Shown here: piece after piece, positions 35,936 to 46,242 of the stretch | Layout of the letters: the number at the start of each line of letters is the position of its first letter | How positions within the stretch are numbered: position 1 is the stretch's first letter | From: UBA7803 sp036381275 | GTDB taxonomy: Bacteria; Pseudomonadota; Gammaproteobacteria; Pseudomonadales; Azotimanducaceae | Assembly (NCBI GenBank): GCA_036381275.1 | Contig: DASVDC010000037.1 | Span: forward strand, 1-64,000 | Reading direction: 5' to 3' | Length of the DNA stretch: 64,000 nucleotides | The notes under the pieces: generated by a model | Told to the model about the DNA's origin: nothing | The model's input: the letters and a program-made list of their open reading frames with translations, nothing else | Databases searched by the model: none | Position numbers and translations under genes: made by a program

Positions 35936-35995
35936 TGTGGGAGCGGCCTCCGGCCGCGAACGGCGGCGCATTCGCGGCCGGAGGCCGCTCCCACA
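35936..35995. repeat. Head-to-head pair of REP-like palindromes
   Basis: Two copies of the 25-base unit in inverse orientation (35936-35960 and 35971-35995) separated by 10 bases, so that the pair itself is a long inverted repeat. Both copies are exact matches to the units at 9854 and 1902. It lies in the gap between the TonB receptor start and the PhoQ-like kinase stop. The arrangement is that of bacterial BIME-like elements. Confidence 0.85.
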
Positions 35996-36006
35996 GTGAT
36001 CAGTGA

Positions 36007-37359
36007 TCAGCCCATCGCCGCGGTCGCGGTGAGCGGCAGCGTCAGCTCGAGCCGGGCGCCGCCCCAGAGGCTGTCGTCGATCTCGAGACGTCCGTTGTAC
36101 AGCGCGACCAGCTCGGCCACCACCGACAGGCCGATGCCCTGGCCCGGCTGCACTTCGTCCGCGCGGGTGCCGCGGTTCAGCACGGCGGCACGCGCCTCGG
36201 GCGGAATGCCGGGCCCGTCGTCCTCGACGCGGATCGTCAGGCCGCCGTCGATCGCGCCGCTGACCCGCACCCGGCTCGACGTGTACTTGAACGCGTTCTC
36301 GAGCAGGTTGCCGAGAATCTCCATCAGGTCGCGCTCGTCACCGCGCACGCAGCAGCGCTCCGGCAGCGCCACGTCGACGCGGATGTTGCGGTCGCGATAG
36401 GCGATCGACAGCGCGCGCAAGAGCCGCTCCACCACCGAGCCCACGTCCACCGTCCGGCCGACGATCACCGGCCCGGTCACCGATGCGCGGGAGAGCTGGT
36501 GGGTGACCGTGCTCTGCATCCGGTCGAGCTGCTCGGCGAGCAGCGCGCGCGGTTCCTCCGGCACCCGCTCCAGCGCGTTGCGCATCACCGCGAGCGGCGT
36601 CTTCAGGCTGTGCGCCAGATCCTCCATCGCATTCCGGTAGCGGCTGCGGCTGCGCTCTTCGTGCGCGACGAACCGGTCGAGGTTCTCCGCGAGGCCGATC
36701 AGCTCGCTCGGGTACGCATCCGACAGGCGCCGCCGGCGGCCCTCCTCCATCTCGCGCACCTCCTGCGCCATGGTCCTGAGCGGCCGGAGGCCCCAGCGCA
36801 CCGCCAGGATCTGCGCGAGCACGAACAGCGCGGTGACGCCGGCGACGCCGACGTAGAGGTTGCGGCGGAAGCTCACCACCTGCGCCTGGAACGGCGTCCA
36901 GTCGGCGGCGACGTGGAAGGTCAGCAGGATCTCGAACGGATCCTCCCAGATCACCGTGTAGGACAGGCGCAGCAGACCGTCCTCGCTGCCGAGGGCCTCC
37001 CGCAGCACGAACTCGCCCGGCTCCGGGTCGCCGCCGATCGGCGGCCGCGGCGCACCGCCCGCGAGGGTCGACGGCGAGCGCCACAGCACCCGGCGGTCCT
37101 CATCGGTGATCCAGGCGTAGAGCCCGCTCTGCGGCTGGCCGAGGCGCGGCTCCGGCAGCGGCTCCGGCACCTGGATGCGGTTGCCCGAGATCTCCATCGC
37201 GCCCATCACCGAGTAGATCAGCAGCCGAAGCTGCTCCTCGGCGCCGGACAACGTGCTGACGCGGAAGGATCGATCGAGGATCAACGCGGCCAGGGTCAGC
37301 GAGATACCGAGGACCAGCGTGGTGGTGACCAGCAGCCGGGACTGGATGCCCGGCTTCAA
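36007..37359 (-). CDS. PhoQ-like sensor histidine kinase
   Basis: A 450-residue membrane kinase. Seen: span 1 at about 9-29, a periplasmic part of about 140 residues with acidic stretches, span 2 near 170-190, HAMP, the PhoQ-type H box DLAHSLKTPLAVMRNA with His250, N box GNLLENAFKYT, and G boxes VEDDGPGIPP and GQGIGLSV. The SLKTPLAV form is characteristic of PhoQ rather than EnvZ/QseC kinases. The start is TTG, overlapping the regulator stop as TTGA with a purine-rich GAGGAGG region upstream. Signal (divalent cation, peptide or pH in PhoQ) is inferred only. Confidence 0.9.
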   Translation of the reverse strand: MKPGIQSRLLVTTTLVLGISLTLAALILDRSFRVSTLSGAEEQLRLLIYSVMGAMEISGNRIQVPEPLPEPRLGQPQSGLYAWITDEDRRVLWRSPSTLAGGAPRPPIGGDPEPGEFVLREALGSEDGLLRLSYTVIWEDPFEILLTFHVAADWTPFQAQVVSFRRNLYVGVAGVTALFVLAQILAVRWGLRPLRTMAQEVREMEEGRRRRLSDAYPSELIGLAENLDRFVAHEERSRSRYRNAMEDLAHSLKTPLAVMRNALERVPEEPRALLAEQLDRMQSTVTHQLSRASVTGPVIVGRTVDVGSVVERLLRALSIAYRDRNIRVDVALPERCCVRGDERDLMEILGNLLENAFKYTSSRVRVSGAIDGGLTIRVEDDGPGIPPEARAAVLNRGTRADEVQPGQGIGLSVVAELVALYNGRLEIDDSLWGGARLELTLPLTATAAMG

Positions 37360-38039
37360 CCACCCCCCTCCTCGGCCAGCTCACCGGCGAAACGGTAGCC
37401 CTGGCCCCGTACCGTGCGGATCGGATTGAACGGATCCAGCTTCTTGCGCAGGCGCCCGACGAACACCTCGATCACGTTGCTGTCGCGTTCGAAGTCCTGT
37501 TCGTAGAGGTGGTCGGTGAGCTCGGTCTTCGAGACCACCCGCCCGGGATTCAGCATCAGGTACTCGAGCACCCGGTATTCGTACGCGGTCAGATCGACGG
37601 TCTGGTCGTTCAGCCGCAGCTCCTTCTTCGCCGTGTCGAGCGCGATCGGTCCGCTCGACAGGATCGGCGATGCGTAGCCGGCGGCGCGCCGTACCAGCGC
37701 GTTCAGCCGCGCGAGCAGCTCCTCCATCTGGAACGGCTTGGTGAGGTAGTCGTCGGCGCCGGCCTCGAGCCCTTCCACCTTGTCCTGCCAATGGTCGCGA
37801 GCGGTCAGGATCAGGATCGGGAAGCGGCGGTCGTCGGCGCGGAGCCGCCGAATCAGCTCGATGCCGCCGAGCTTCGGCAGGCCCAGGTCGATCACCGCCG
37901 CGTCGTAGTCGTATTCGCTGCCGTAGTAGCGGCCTTCCTCGCCGTCCACGGCGAGGTCCACCACGCTGCCGGCGCTCTTCAGCTTCTCCTGGAGCTGGCG
38001 GCCCAGGTCGGCGTCGTCTTCGACGATGAGGATGCGCAT
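37356..38039 (-). CDS. PhoP-like response regulator
   Basis: A 227-residue OmpR-family regulator. Seen: receiver with VEDD, phosphoacceptor Asp51 in AAVIDLGLPK, ILTARDHWQDKVEGLEAGADD, Lys in LTKPFQMEEL; winged helix with TAYEYRVLEYLMLNPGRVVSKTEL and SNVIEVFVGRLRKKLD. The LGLPKLGGIE and DFERDSNVIEVFV features match PhoP. It is translationally coupled to the kinase by overlap, and the PepSY gene ends 9 bases upstream, so the three are one operon. Confidence 0.92.
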   Translation of the reverse strand: MRILIVEDDADLGRQLQEKLKSAGSVVDLAVDGEEGRYYGSEYDYDAAVIDLGLPKLGGIELIRRLRADDRRFPILILTARDHWQDKVEGLEAGADDYLTKPFQMEELLARLNALVRRAAGYASPILSSGPIALDTAKKELRLNDQTVDLTAYEYRVLEYLMLNPGRVVSKTELTDHLYEQDFERDSNVIEVFVGRLRKKLDPFNPIRTVRGQGYRFAGELAEEGGG

Positions 38040-38048
38040 GGCGGGCGA

Positions 38049-38456
38049 TCAGTCTCTCGGGCGGATCCGGCCCTGGCCGTCGACGAAGTAGCTCTTGACC
38101 CGTTTGCCGTCGAGCAGCACCCGGATCTCGTAGCCGCGCTGCCCGCCGCGGTCGATCGGCGACGCCGACAGCACCCGGCCGCCGGTTTCGCGGCGCACCT
38201 TGTTGGCCGCCTGCTCCAGGCTGATACCGGGGAGGTTCTCCACCAGGGTGTGCGGCTCGAGCTGCTCCTGCATCGCGCGGCGCCAGTCCGGCGCCGCGGC
38301 GGCCGGGCCGGCGACGAGCAACGTCGACAGCAGCGCGAGGCCCAGAACGGCGGCCCGGCGCACGCGTCCGCTCCCATTCGGAATGGAAGCGCCGCCGCGG
38401 CGCGCCGCGGCGGCCGTACCGGGCGTGCTCATCGGCCGATTGCGCTGCTTACCCAT
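38049..38456 (-). CDS. PepSY-domain exported protein
   Basis: A 135-residue protein with a Gly/Arg-rich N-terminus, a hydrophobic segment AVLGLALLSTLLVAGPAAAA as signal peptide, and a single PepSY-type domain (ISLEQAANKVRRETGGRVLSASPIDRGGQRGYEIRVLLDGKRV, partly quoted). The start is uncertain: the ATG at 38456 or one at 38432. It is the first gene of a PepSY-PhoP-PhoQ operon, parallel to the regulator-kinase-PepSY set at 10.6-13.3 kb, and may modulate the kinase sensor. Confidence 0.8.
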   Translation of the reverse strand: MGKQRNRPMSTPGTAAAARRGGASIPNGSGRVRRAAVLGLALLSTLLVAGPAAAAPDWRRAMQEQLEPHTLVENLPGISLEQAANKVRRETGGRVLSASPIDRGGQRGYEIRVLLDGKRVKSYFVDGQGRIRPRD

Positions 38457-38486
38457 GCCCGGATTCTACTCTCCCCGCCGGGGGCC

Positions 38487-39029
38487 TCAACCGACCGGCG
38501 TCACGTCGACACGGACCCGCAGCCGATCACCCGGATCGTGGTCGAGCTCGGTGGTGTAGGTCTCGCCGCCGTAGCGGTAGGTCACCAGATACCCGGTGAG
38601 CCGCTGCTCGGAATGCCGTTCGTGTACCACCGAGCAGACCTCCCGGGTCGAGTAACGGACGTCGTCGTAGTCGTAGTAGCCGGCCCGGCGGCGGGCGATG
38701 TCCGCACCGATGCTGCCGCCGAGCACCGCGCCGACCACCGCGCCGACCTGCTTGTTGCGCTTCTTGTGGCCGACCGCGTTGCCGAGCGCTCCGCCGATGA
38801 TCGCGCCGACGATCGGCGCGGTCGCCGAGCGCACGCGCGGCTCGTGATGAGCCACCGTCTCCTCACGGCATTGTTCCACCGGTACCGAGTAACTGACCGT
38901 CTCGTAGATCGGTTCTGACGAGACCACTGTGGCGTACTGCCAGCCGCCCGAGCGGCCGTGGTCCGCGAACGCCGTGCTCGACACCAGCGCGGCCATGATC
39001 AGCGTGCTCACCGAACGCACCCCGTTCAT
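38487..39029 (-). CDS. Glycine-zipper (17-kDa antigen-like) exported protein
   Basis: A 180-residue exported protein. Seen: signal peptide (ends near SSTAFA), a mid-protein glycine-zipper helix pair APIVGAIIGGALGNAVGHKKRNKQVGAVVGAVLGGSIGADIARR (quoted as landmarks), and a C-terminal beta segment with two cysteines (EQCREE and REVCSV). Family members insert in or lie at the outer membrane and are associated with envelope stability. It is adjacent to the PepSY gene by 30 bases, so it may be its upstream partner. Confidence 0.85.
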   Translation of the reverse strand: MNGVRSVSTLIMAALVSSTAFADHGRSGGWQYATVVSSEPIYETVSYSVPVEQCREETVAHHEPRVRSATAPIVGAIIGGALGNAVGHKKRNKQVGAVVGAVLGGSIGADIARRRAGYYDYDDVRYSTREVCSVVHERHSEQRLTGYLVTYRYGGETYTTELDHDPGDRLRVRVDVTPVG

Positions 39030-39116
39030 CGCTCACTACCTCCGACTCTTGTTCGACTTGTGCGGCGCAGTCTGCCGGGAGCACGCTGAATGGACTCTGA
39101 ATGGTGGGAAACCTGC

Positions 39117-40058
39117 TCAGAACTGCGAATTGCGCCGCAATTCCACCGCCCGGTGCGCATCGTCGAGGCGCACCACCAGCGGCGCACGCGACGGCATTTG
39201 GGTGAGCATCCAGCGCGTCAGGCGTTCGTAGTGGGCGATGAAGCGCTCGAGCGCCGCCCCGTCCATGCGTCGCTCGGCGGGCAGTGCCTGCTCCTGCTCC
39301 GTTCGCCAGCGCCGCACCGCGGCGAAGCCGGGCACTTCGAGATAGACGAGCCCGTGCAGGCGCCGCCACAACCGCGCGTACGGACCGGCGAGGAAGCCGT
39401 TCACGTGCTCGCGCCAGCGGCCGTCCGGGTCCTCCCGCGCCTCCAGGTCGTTCACCGGCTCGGCGAGCGCCGCGGGCGGCTCGGGCGCCGCGCCGACGCA
39501 CCAGCCCTCCAGCACCAGCACGTCCAGCGGGCCGGTGACGGCGCGCCACGCCGAGCGCGGGCGGCGCTCGTCGGTTCCCTTGTCGAACGACGGCAACCGG
39601 GTCTCGCCGCGGCGCCCGAGCGCCCGCAGCGTGCGCTCGAGCAACGCGACGTCGTGGGTGCCCGGCACGCCGCGCGTGGCCAAGCGCGGATGCACCGTCT
39701 CCGCGAGGCGACGGCGCTCGGCCCGGGTCAGATAGAAGTCGTCGATCGAACAGGCCGCCGCGTTCGCGCCGGCGAGCCGCAGCGCGTGCTCGAGCACCCG
39801 CGCCAGCGTGCTCTTGCCGGAGCCCTGCGCGCCGGCGATGCCCAGCACGAACGGCGGCGGAACGTCGTTCCAGCGCGGCCACGGAGCGGACGAGCGCGTC
39901 GCGGCGTCCGGCGCGAGCGAGCGGACGAGCGCGGCGGCGAGCGCGCACCAATCCGCCGGAGCGTCCGGCAGCTCCTCGGCGAGCCGGCGGCGCCAGCGCT
40001 CGGCTGCCGGATCGTTCACCGGCAGCCCCAGCGCCGCGAGTGCCCGGGTCAGCAGCAT
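39117..40058 (-). CDS. P-loop kinase related to D-glycerate 3-kinase
   Basis: A 313-residue P-loop NTPase. Seen: Walker A GIAGAQGSGKSTLARV (residues 73-88), CSIDDFYLTRAERRRLAETVHPRLATRGVPGTHD (landmark DDFY, RGVPGTHD), SFDKGTDERRP and VLVLEGWCVGA. These match the plant/yeast-type glycerate kinase group (GLYK; yeast YGR205W-like), which also includes proteins of unknown role. ATG at 40058 is preferred, as the open frame upstream reads as repeat-rich non-family sequence. It is divergent from the M16 peptidase gene. Confidence 0.85.
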   Translation of the reverse strand: MLLTRALAALGLPVNDPAAERWRRRLAEELPDAPADWCALAAALVRSLAPDAATRSSAPWPRWNDVPPPFVLGIAGAQGSGKSTLARVLEHALRLAGANAAACSIDDFYLTRAERRRLAETVHPRLATRGVPGTHDVALLERTLRALGRRGETRLPSFDKGTDERRPRSAWRAVTGPLDVLVLEGWCVGAAPEPPAALAEPVNDLEAREDPDGRWREHVNGFLAGPYARLWRRLHGLVYLEVPGFAAVRRWRTEQEQALPAERRMDGAALERFIAHYERLTRWMLTQMPSRAPLVVRLDDAHRAVELRRNSQF

Positions 40059-40094
40059 CGCCGCACGATGTCCGAATCGGTTGTCAAATGCACG

Positions 40095-40100
40095 TATAAT
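40095..40100 (+). promoter_or_regulatory. Consensus -10 element upstream of the M16 peptidase gene
   Basis: A perfect TATAAT in a GC-rich genome, 57 bases before the GTG start, in the divergent gap with the glycerate-kinase-like gene. The nearby TTGTCA (40081) is too close to serve as -35 and the true -35 is weak. Confidence 0.5.
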
Positions 40101-40156
40101 CCGGCGTCCGTTGCTTGCACAGCCCGCGCGCCGCTGGAGGAGTGAGGAGTTCCATC

Positions 40157-43132
40157 GTGACACATCTGCGTGCCCTGCTGGTCGTCTGGCTGACGCTGCT
40201 GCTCGCGTCCTGCGTCGCAGCGCCGCCGGCGCCGGTGGAGACGCCGTCGGGGGGAGCGGAAGCCGGGGAACCGGGCCCGGCCAGCGGCGAGTCGCCGATC
40301 CCGGTGGAATCGGTGGAGGCCGACGAACCGGCACCGCCGAAGCCGAGTCCGGCACCCGCGCCGGCGGCCGAGCCGAAGCCCCCGGCCACGGAGGTGCAGA
40401 AGAGCCCCAACGACGATCGCGAGTATCGCTATCTGACGCTCGAGAACGGTCTGCGCGTGCTGCTCGTGCACGACCGCGACACCGATCGGGCCGCGGCGTC
40501 CCTGGTGGTGTTCCGGGGCAGCTACCACGAGCCGGCCGACTACCCGGGGCTCGCGCATTTTCTCGAGCACATGCTGTTCATCGGCACCGAGAAGTATCCT
40601 CAGGTCGATGCCTATCAGGAGTTCGTCTCGCAGCACGGCGGCTCCTCGAACGCCTACACCGCCGGCGACCACACCAACTACTTCTTCGATATCCGGCCGG
40701 AGCAGTTCCGGGAAGCGATGGACCGCTTCGCGCAGTTCTTCGTGAGCCCGCTGTTCGAGGCCGGCTACGTCGACCGTGAGAAGAACGCCGTGCACTCGGA
40801 GTACCAGCTCCAGCTCAAGGCCGACAACTGGCGCGGCGCCGCGGTGCTGGGGAAGGTGATGAATCCGGCGCACCCGGAATCGCGGTTCAGCATCGGGAGC
40901 CTCGAGACGCTGGACGCCGGCGTGGGCGATGCGTTGATCGAGTTCTTCCGCAACAACTACTCGGCCGACCAGATGGTGCTGGTCGCGCTCTCGAACGAGC
41001 CGCTCGACGCGATGGAGAGCTGGATCCGGCCGATGTTCCGCCAGATCGAGAACCGCCACCTCGGTCCGGCGCCGGTGGGCGAGCCGTTGTTCCTGGAGTA
41101 CGACCTGCCCGCCGTGGTGCGCTACCAGACCATCAAGCAGGGCTATCGGGTCGCGTACAATTTCCCGGTGCCGTCGGTGGAGCGTTACTACCGCGAGAAG
41201 CCCGCCACCTACATCACCAACCTGCTCGGCCACGAGGGACAGGGGAGCCTCTACCAGCGCCTGCAGCAGGAGGGCTGGATCGTGTCGCTCTCGGCCGGCA
41301 CCGGCTCGTTCGACGAGCAGAACAGCGTGCTCGCGGTGGAGATCGAGCTGACCGACAGCGGTTACGAAAACCTGCCCCGGGTGACCGAGGCGCTGTTCGA
41401 CTACATTGCGCTGCTGCGCGACAGCGCGCCGGAAGCCTGGCGCTACCGGGAGCTCGCGCGGATGGCCGAGCTCGGCTTCCGCTTCCAGGAGGAGTCGTCG
41501 GCGAGCGCGTTCGTCTATCAGGTGGCACCGCGCTTCATGGACTACCCGCCGGAAGACGTGCTGGTCGCGCCGTACCTGATGACCGATTTCGACCCGGAGC
41601 TGATCCGCACCTACCTCGATGCGTTGACGATGGACAACGTGGTGATGGAGATCGCCGGCCCCGACGTGCCGACGGACGCGCGCGAGCGCTGGTTCGACGT
41701 CGGCTATCAGGTCGAGCACGGCCCGCCGCCGCGCACCCAGGAGGAAACCACGGGCCTGAAGCTGCCGCCGCCGAACCCGTATCTGCCGGAGAACCTGCAG
41801 GTCCACGAGGACGAGCCGGAGCCGCCGCGGCTCGTCGTGGCCCGGCCGGGGCTCACGCTGTGGAGCGATCGGGACACCGAGTTCGAATCGCCGCGCAAGA
41901 ACCTGTATCTGTCGCTCGGCGTGCCCGACGGGATCGCGAGCGCGAGCGACCTCGCGATGGCGACGCTGTACGTGCGCCTGGTTCAGGACGTGCTGAGCGA
42001 AGCGGTCTATCCCGCGCATCTCGCGGGGCTCGGCTACGGGCTCGACGTCGACGGATTCGGCTTCCAGCTCGCGATCTCGGGCTACAGCGACAAGCAGCTC
42101 ACGCTGCTCGGCACCGTGCTGGAAGCGCTCACCAGCGCGCCCATCGACCCGGAGCGGTTCGAGACGCTGAAGGCGGAACTGATCCGCGACTGGGGCAACT
42201 TCCGCGACGAGCGCCCGTACACCCAGGCGTACAGCGCGCTCAGCTATCTGTTGCTGTCGAACCGCTGGCCACCCGAGATGCTGATCGCCGAGCTCGAGCC
42301 GCGCACCGCGGCGGACCTCGAGACCTGGCGCGAGCGGCGCGCGGCCAAGTTCCACGTCGTCGGTCTCGACCACGGCAACGTCGCGGTGGAAGGTGCCTGG
42401 GCGCTCGCCTCGACGCTGCAGGAGCATCTCACGCTCGGCGCTTTTCCCCGCCGGGCACCGCAGGTGGTGGAGCTCTCCGAGGCCCGCCGCTACCAGCTCG
42501 ACGTGGACCACCAGGACGCGGCGATGGTGCTGTACCTGCAGGATCCGGACAGCGAGATCAAGAGCCGCGCGGTCAGCGGTCTCGCGGCGGCGATTCTGCG
42601 GCAGCCCTACTTCACCAGCCTGCGCACGGAGCAACAGCTCGGCTACGTGGTCGCAGTGGCGCACCAGACGCTGCGCGACCGCGCCGGCCTCGCGTTCATC
42701 GTGCAGTCACCGGTCGCGTCCGCGGCGCGCCTCGAGCAGGCGACCCGCACGTTCCTGACCGAGCAGATCGACGCGGTGAGCGCGATGACGGATGCGACCT
42801 TCGAGAACTACAAGCGCGGGCTGATCTCGACGCTGCTGAAGAAAGACGACAACCTCGCGCAGCGCGGCCGCCGGCTCTGGGCGAACCTCGATCTCGGCGT
42901 CACGACGTTCGACCTCGACCGGCAGCTCGCCGACGAAGTGGCGAAGCTGACCAGAGAGCACATCGTCGAGTACCTGCGCTCGGCGGTCGAGCGCTTCGAC
43001 GAGGACAGGCTGCTGGTGTTCAGCAACGGTCAGTTCGACGACGTGCCGTCCGGCGGCGAAGCGCTCGGCAGCGTCCGCGAGTTCAAGCGCACGGCGGCAC
43101 CCGTCAGCGCCGCGCTCACGTCCGGCTCCTGA
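40157..43132 (+). CDS. M16 (insulinase/pitrilysin) family peptidase, lipoprotein
   Basis: A 991-residue zinc metallopeptidase of the pitrilysin type with four homologous domains, envelope-anchored. Seen: signal peptide with lipobox LLASC (Cys19), a Pro/Ala/Glu-rich linker (about 22-83), and the inverted zinc motif HFLEH (134-138) with the distal Glu in EKNAVHSEY. Length and domain order (YNFPVPSVE and LGYVVAVAHQTLRDRAGLAFIVQSP landmarks) resemble PtrA. The start is GTG with GAGGAG 7 bases upstream. Clips small peptides, probably in the periplasm or at the outer membrane. Its last 17 bases overlap the tail of the small gene on the other strand. Confidence 0.93.
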   Translation: MTHLRALLVVWLTLLLASCVAAPPAPVETPSGGAEAGEPGPASGESPIPVESVEADEPAPPKPSPAPAPAAEPKPPATEVQKSPNDDREYRYLTLENGLRVLLVHDRDTDRAAASLVVFRGSYHEPADYPGLAHFLEHMLFIGTEKYPQVDAYQEFVSQHGGSSNAYTAGDHTNYFFDIRPEQFREAMDRFAQFFVSPLFEAGYVDREKNAVHSEYQLQLKADNWRGAAVLGKVMNPAHPESRFSIGSLETLDAGVGDALIEFFRNNYSADQMVLVALSNEPLDAMESWIRPMFRQIENRHLGPAPVGEPLFLEYDLPAVVRYQTIKQGYRVAYNFPVPSVERYYREKPATYITNLLGHEGQGSLYQRLQQEGWIVSLSAGTGSFDEQNSVLAVEIELTDSGYENLPRVTEALFDYIALLRDSAPEAWRYRELARMAELGFRFQEESSASAFVYQVAPRFMDYPPEDVLVAPYLMTDFDPELIRTYLDALTMDNVVMEIAGPDVPTDARERWFDVGYQVEHGPPPRTQEETTGLKLPPPNPYLPENLQVHEDEPEPPRLVVARPGLTLWSDRDTEFESPRKNLYLSLGVPDGIASASDLAMATLYVRLVQDVLSEAVYPAHLAGLGYGLDVDGFGFQLAISGYSDKQLTLLGTVLEALTSAPIDPERFETLKAELIRDWGNFRDERPYTQAYSALSYLLLSNRWPPEMLIAELEPRTAADLETWRERRAAKFHVVGLDHGNVAVEGAWALASTLQEHLTLGAFPRRAPQVVELSEARRYQLDVDHQDAAMVLYLQDPDSEIKSRAVSGLAAAILRQPYFTSLRTEQQLGYVVAVAHQTLRDRAGLAFIVQSPVASAARLEQATRTFLTEQIDAVSAMTDATFENYKRGLISTLLKKDDNLAQRGRRLWANLDLGVTTFDLDRQLADEVAKLTREHIVEYLRSAVERFDEDRLLVFSNGQFDDVPSGGEALGSVREFKRTAAPVSAALTSGS

Positions 43133-43379
43133 GCGCCGCGATCTCAGCCGCGATGGCCTCCGGGAGCGCGCGGGCCGGATCCGCGCCGAGCTCCGGCATC
43201 GGCCGTCCGGCGCGCCGGTACCAGTAGCCGGCGTTGTCGAGGTCGCCTTCCATCATGTGCACGATCGCGTGCGCCCAGCAGGCGAGCGGCGATTCGTCGT
43301 CCTGCACGAGGCGATGCGCCGCGTCCCAGTCGCCGCGCTCGAGGTGCGTCACCGCGTCCGTCAACGTCGTCATCGGCAT
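43116..43379 (-). CDS. Small conserved-looking protein, unknown function
   Basis: An 87-residue acidic, helical protein with a TPR-like pattern: VTHLERGDWDAAHRLVQDDESPLACWAHAIVHMMEGDLDNAGYWYRRAGR (landmarks GDWDAAH and GDLDNAGYWYRRAG). ATG at 43379 has GGAAGAGGG upstream and the alternative ATG at 43373 is two codons downstream. It follows the DinG-type helicase by 23 bases on the same strand, so it is probably co-transcribed with it. Its stop overlaps the M16 gene's tail by 17 bases. Confidence 0.75.
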   Translation of the reverse strand: MPMTTLTDAVTHLERGDWDAAHRLVQDDESPLACWAHAIVHMMEGDLDNAGYWYRRAGRPMPELGADPARALPEAIAAEIAALRSRT

Positions 43380-43402
43380 GCCCTCTTCCAGATGTTCATC
43401 CT

Positions 43403-45487
<2,085 letters not shown>

Positions 45488-45581
45488 GCCGGTGAGCTTA
45501 CCGCGGATGCCGGTCAGCCGCGCGGGCCGGCGCCGCCCGACGCTGGCCAACGTCCGCCCGCGCGGCTGTCAGCGCCCGGCG

Positions 45582-46169
45582 TCAGAACAGCCACGACCAG
45601 AAGCCGCCGCCGAGGTCGTCCTCGCAGCGGGCGAGCTGACGGCGATAGCTCTCGGCGCGTTGCTCCACCCGGCGCGCGTAGGACTGCACGGTGGGGTTGT
45701 TCCGCCAGGAGCCGCGGCGGTAGCCGGTCGGACCTTCGTGATACGCCAGATACAGGTGGTACGCGTTGTCCGGCGCGATGCCGAGCTGCCGGGCGCTGCG
45801 GGCGTTGTACCAGCCGATGAAGTCGATCGCGTCGTCGAAGTCGGCGCGGTCGGCGAGCCAGCGGCCGCGCGCGTCCTGGTAGTCCTGCCAGGCCTCGCGG
45901 GTGGCCTGCGCGTAGCCGTACGCGCTCGACGGCCGCGTCCACGGAATCACCCAGAGCAGCCGGCGCCGCGGCGGCCGCGCATCCGAGACGTAGCTCGACT
46001 CCTTGTGCACGAACGCCATCGCCACATGGATCGGCACGCCCCATTCGCGCTCGGCGGCGCGCGCGTGCCGGTACCAGCTCGGCCGCTCCTCGAAGATCGC
46101 GCAGACGTCGTCCGGCGAGCCCGGCGGCGCGCTGCTGCAGGCGGCGAGCGCCGCGAGCGGGATCACCAT
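45582..46169 (-). CDS. Lytic-transglycosylase-like lipoprotein
   Basis: A 195-residue predicted lipoprotein with a signal of MVIPLAALAACSS form (lipobox LAAC). The lysozyme-like fold is seen from AMAFVHKESSYVSDARPPRR with catalytic Glu in KESSY, then SSAYGYAQATREAWQDYQ and DAIDFIGWYNARSARQLGI. It would cleave peptidoglycan at the outer-membrane face. ATG at 46169 is preferred to an upstream start because the extension is REP-like repeat. It lies 3' of ligA on the same strand. Confidence 0.85.
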   Translation of the reverse strand: MVIPLAALAACSSAPPGSPDDVCAIFEERPSWYRHARAAEREWGVPIHVAMAFVHKESSYVSDARPPRRRLLWVIPWTRPSSAYGYAQATREAWQDYQDARGRWLADRADFDDAIDFIGWYNARSARQLGIAPDNAYHLYLAYHEGPTGYRRGSWRNNPTVQSYARRVEQRAESYRRQLARCEDDLGGGFWSWLF

Positions 46170-46178
46170 CACGCGCCG

Positions 46179-46238
46179 CAGGAGCGATCTCCAGGTCGCG
46201 ATTTGCCCGGCGGTTCGCGGCCGAAGGCCGCTCCCACA
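46179..46238. repeat. Mixed pair of REP-like palindromes
   Basis: The GATC-core variant (46179-46203) and the standard unit in inverse orientation (46214-46238) with 10 bases between them, in the gap between ligA and the transglycosylase gene. The spacing equals that of the pair at 35936. Confidence 0.75.
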
Positions 46239-46242
46239 GCCC

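Noticed and set aside
35861..35971. N-terminal extension of the second TonB receptor into the repeat pair
   Set aside because: The extension is read from REP-like sequence and a good ribosome site and signal peptide begin at 35860.
40081..40100. TTGTCA..TATAAT as a complete promoter
   Set aside because: The two boxes are only 8 bases apart, while functional sigma-70 spacing is 16-18. Only the -10 is kept as a low-confidence feature.
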